Under the pieces are notes generated by a model. That model did not search any database and had not been told where the DNA came from. It saw only the letters and a list, made by a program, of their open reading frames with translations. Positions 59,897 to 64,000 of a DNA stretch of 64,000 nucleotides are shown one piece after another. Numbering within the stretch: the stretch's first letter is position 1; the number at the start of each line of letters is the position of its first letter. The translations under genes and the position numbers were made by a program. Source of the stretch: Daphnia pulex (taxonomy: Eukaryota; Arthropoda; Branchiopoda; Diplostraca; Daphniidae). The stretch is from contig NC_060026.1 of the NCBI RefSeq assembly GCF_021134715.1, forward strand, positions 11,709,001 to 11,773,000, read 5' to 3'.

Positions 59897-62800
59897 TACG
59901 ATATTGAGATAGCCGATAGCTGAGCTGCCAGCTCTGTTGTGTGCATCAGCACACGGCGTAATTATTTATTTTTTATTTCGTGATAAAAAAAATACCCACA
60001 CGCGGGATATTATTAAGTTAGTGCGTAATAAAGGCTGCAGGCTGCTGCAATTGCGTAAGCCTCTCTCGCGATACGCACCGCTCTATAGCTATAGCGTGCC
60101 CAGTCGCTTTTCAACGGCATATTAAATTGCGAAACGCATTAATAAAAATTAAACGAATAAATAAAATTGCCCCGACAAATTATATCTCCATTTTTCCCGT
60201 TATAACTCGAAAATATTTATCTTCGAGAAATTCCACCCAAGTTTATTTCTTGTGTAAAATAAATTCATAGAAAAAAAAAGAGTCGGGGTTCAGATTTCTT
60301 TACATAATACAGTCAGCCCGATAAAAGATAAACAGTTGTACAAATTCAGAGAAAAAAGGAAAACAAAATAGAAGAATAAGCATCTCACAAGAATTATGTT
60401 GCGTCTTGTATAAATCTCTACAAAGAAAGTTCATCAGAAGGCCAACAACACAAACTCTTTTTTTTTTATCTTTCCCTTTTTCTTATATTCCTCAACCTCA
60501 TTATATAATAAAGAATACATCAGAATATATCGAATGAAATAAAAGTCCGCCAGGTAAAAACGAAAATGGAAAAATAAAACGGGACTGATAATAAAAACAA
60601 GAAAAAGAAAAAAAAAAGAAAACCCTAATCGACCGTGATAGTCTTATAGCAGTAGTAGTATAGTAAGTCTCGAGAGATATTATTATCATTATAATAAATA
60701 TACAAAGACGAAAATGGCGCGCTGTGAATGTTCATGTTGGCTGGTTTTCTCGGTTTGTAACGAAAAGATGTTTTTTTCTTTTCCATCTTGAATTTTCGTT
60801 TTTTTTTTTAGCTATGCCGGTCACGAACGACCTTGCTCCCGCCATTGTTTTAAACATTTCGTGAGCCAATCTGAAGTCGTCGAGATGTTCCCAACTGAGA
60901 CGAAAGGAGCTGGGCTTTTGCAGATGTTCATTTTAGGCAATAAGAGAAAACTAATGACTGCTGTGAACTTCTCCTCATATAGGTCTACACACGGCAGCCA
61001 TATAGCAGCTAGCAGCAGCAGCCGTTCAGAATCGGCACGATACGGCGCATTGTTCAAGGTGTCGCTGATACACAAGGAAACATTTCTCTATATGCTGCGC
61101 TGCATATCGTTATGGGGTTAGAGAGTTTCTAACATTTACAAAGAACTGGCTGATGTGTGTGTGTGTCTGTGTGTGTAGACATACCAGGCGAAAAAAATAA
61201 AATAAAATAAATACCAACACGAAAACATTTTTCTTTCTATTTTATATATTATTATCTAGACTTTTCACAGGGAGCTGCTGCTGCTGCTGTACATATTAGC
61301 CAACCAGATGCTGCCCAGTCCATCTATAGCCTGCTGATGGCGGAGAGCGACGTGACCCACCGGCATAATATCGGTTAGTATATAATCAGACAAACTATTA
61401 ATATTGGATGTGTATAGTTATAATATACATTTCTATATGTATATGTGCAGCAGCCAAAAGGGCAGCAACCGGTTTCTCCGACGTGCTGGCCCCTATTAAC
61501 ATTTTTTGAAGAGAAGAAGAAGTCAGGGACAGCAGCAGCACAGAGGGCTCTAATTTTCTATTTTCTACCTAACAATTCTTTACGACGTATCTCGTATCTC
61601 CACAAATGAGCGGAGGGTGCTGATGGCTATCCAGCGCTCCCAGAGAGACGGACATATATACTACTATATACCCAACAATATTCATTTGCATTATATCTTT
61701 TCCTTCGGAGCCCCCTCTCTCTCCCTCTCGCATGCAACATTTCCTCATGGCATAAATTATATTCATCATCTTCTTTCTTGTCCGTCTAGGACCTCACAAG
61801 GACTATTTCACCGACTGACTGACTTTTCGTGCTCCTTCTCTCCAAAGTCGTCTTTCTTTCTTTTGCTCGTCAGTAGACATCAGTCCGCCCCCTTTATATA
61901 TAGCCAGCCACAAGGCCCCCTTTGCTCTCGTCTCTGCTGTGTGCATGTTTTGTATAGGCTAAGACACATAGCTCGTCGCGCTATATAGCTGTATACCAGT
62001 GCTGTGTATAGATCTATCGGATGATGCATGTCTGCCTTCCAGCCCCCCGCATCTTTTTTTTTTATCTGAGCGGCGGCGAGCACAGGTCGTCTCGCGTCTC
62101 CATCCGTCAATTAACTTTCAACGGATGAGAGACGAAACTGAAGTCAAATTTACTTTTTTTTTTCTTAGAGAAAATTTTTTCGCTGGAGGAATTTTCTCTC
62201 TCACAAAGTTAATACGCGCGTTATCTCGGGGAATGCGAAGAGTGAAAGGGCGATTGACCTGATGAAATTTTTCGAAAATTTCAAAAAGCCCGCGCGCGGT
62301 TTCCCTTTGAATTTTTGAAAACCGCATAGCAAATCATCCCAGGTGAAAACAAATTTCCTTCCCAAACAACAACGAAAAAAAGAAGGGTAGTAAATTGTAT
62401 TATTTCTTTCCTCCTTTCTAGAAATATAATTCACTCGTCGACTCTGCTGCTGCTGCTGGCCCGGCTACAAAAAATAAAAAACAAAAATGTTTGTTTTGTG
62501 TGTGTTCTGCCTTATCCTATTATTTCCCTTGCGACATGCCCATGCTATTAAAATGGCAATATAACCAGCGCTGGCCAGGGCCAGGAATGGTGAACAAACA
62601 TAAACGCCGATTCCTCCTTATTCCTTTTTTTCTTTCCCAATGTGACGACAACTCGGTAAAAGAAAAAAAAGAGACAAGAAAAACTTTGCCGACCATTTTA
62701 TATATATTTTTGTTTCTAAATTTTTCTTTTATTTCAATTCCGCAGGAGAAATTTCATCCGATAGTATACAGCACGAGAAAGCTCTTACTAAATCCTTGAT

Positions 62801-64000
62801 ATCCCTTTTTAACGATCCATCTGCATCATGAGCTGCCCACCGTTGATGGCGGATGCTGCGATGCTGTTACAATAAATCGGGAGCGGTCCCCCTTTAAAAT
62901 TTTCGAACCCGCAATATTTTAATGAGGACTCGTGAGATCGTCGAGCTGGCGAACAAGGAGAGAGAGAGAGAGTTCATCTGCTGTGCATACAGTATATAGC
63001 TATATTATTATAAGCTGATGAGGATATTACGATTCCAGTCGACCGCGAATAATGAAAAGGAATTAAAGAAACAAAAAAAGGTTAGATGGATTTTAGACAA
63101 ATAAGGAAAATCAACCGCTGAACTTTTTAGTTTCGGCGCACCGCAAATTGATTTTTCCACGATTAATAATTGGGTTTTTTTCTTTTCTGAAATACCCAAA
63201 CGAACTTGCGCGTGCATGTATAAATAACCCCGGTGTAAAAAACAATAAAACACTTGAACCCCTCTGATATTTTTCCCATAATTTTTTTTTTCGTCGTTAA
63301 GAAATTAGCGGAACATAAAAAATCATTTTATTTGAATAAAAAATTATTATTCTCCTTTTTTTCTTTCTTTTTCAAACGCTGATTATTGTCTTGTATAACG
63401 AGCTGCAAGCGCGGCAGCCTAGAGTTGTTAGCTTATTCTTGGCTATATAATATACCAGCCGGAATCAATTTTCTCACGGTCTCCGCGCCGTCTTATCCTG
63501 TAAAAATGGCGGTTCTTTCTGTTTCTCTCGAGGCTTTTCTTAAAAAAAAATAAGTATTTTACACGAAAAAACAAAAAAATTAAAAGAGAAAATGGCGCGG
63601 CTTCACACACAGCACACACAGCCTTTGCAACATTCGTCTTGTGTCTTTCGGCCCTCACCAAATAAACACAGAAATGTTGGCTTGTAATTTAAGTATATAT
63701 GTGTACACATTTCCATATAATTGGTTTGTGCCTTAAAAAAAAAAAAACACAACAGCAACTGTGTGGTGGTGGTGCTGGTGCTGCGGTTGTTCTTTTATTT
63801 TTCGCCATATAGCCAGAAAAGAAAAAAAAGATCCTTTGCTTTCCAAAGAGGGGGCACCCAAGAGTCATCATCTTGTATAGTCATGATTCCCATCCTAACA
63901 ACGCACGCCACACGGTCCATACATCAAAACATGGGAGAGTAGAAGAAGAAGAAAAAATATACAAGTGGGCGCTGTTGATTACAGGTCGGTATGTATATAG
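59897..64000. other. no supported gene
   Basis: Low-complexity and AT-rich sequence. Opposing ORFs at 60821-61121 are slightly GC-richer but have no recognisable domain. CAG/CTG runs occur near 61011, 61275 and 62444. An exon of an unseen neighbour cannot be excluded near the right edge. Confidence 0.45.

Noticed and set aside
60821-61121. Overlapping opposite-strand ORFs of ~85 residues
   Set aside because: Neither strand shows a domain, splice context or codon bias clear enough to call a gene.

Overview
The window is eukaryotic chromosomal DNA from an arthropod, most likely a branchiopod crustacean of the Daphnia type. The evidence is AT-rich DNA with short GT-AG introns, a tandem set of astacin proteases, a cuticle protein with DTPEV-type repeats, an ionotropic-receptor relic, many small terminal-inverted-repeat (TIR) transposons, and two Wnt genes. 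The species call is inference. All gene models were assembled by eye from exon frames, splice sites and codon phase.

Layout. 1-10.2 kb is decayed: a glutamate-type ionotropic receptor pseudogene, a BEL/Pao gag remnant, a broken leucine-rich-repeat gene, a 1.25-kb TIR element and a transposase-like relic. 10.6-15.2 kb holds a duplicated two-exon gene (minus strand) for a 60-residue secreted peptide ending in ...PGWLYG, with two transposons inserted in one copy only. 15.6-18 kb is more TIR elements. 18.4-25.7 kb holds three astacin metalloprotease genes (minus) with a cuticle protein gene between the first two. 26.0-28.5 kb is an AKAP17A-like gene (minus), head-to-head with a centromeric histone H3 (CENP-A) gene at 29.0-29.8 kb (plus). 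31.6-37.9 kb is a Wnt7-type gene (plus), converging on a Wnt5-type gene (minus, 39.6-49.3 kb). 49.3-64 kb has no gene I can support; it contains duplicated intergenic units and a small Tc1-like element.

Function. The Wnt5/Wnt7 pair encodes secreted lipid-modified ligands and keeps a linkage known from other animals. The astacins are secreted zinc endopeptidases with the prodomain FxGD switch. CENP-A marks centromeres, and its neighbour AKAP17A is a PKA-anchoring splicing regulator. The strongest candidate for something undescribed is the duplicated short secreted peptide, whose last 19 residues are identical in both copies and whose C-terminal glycine could give an amidated peptide.
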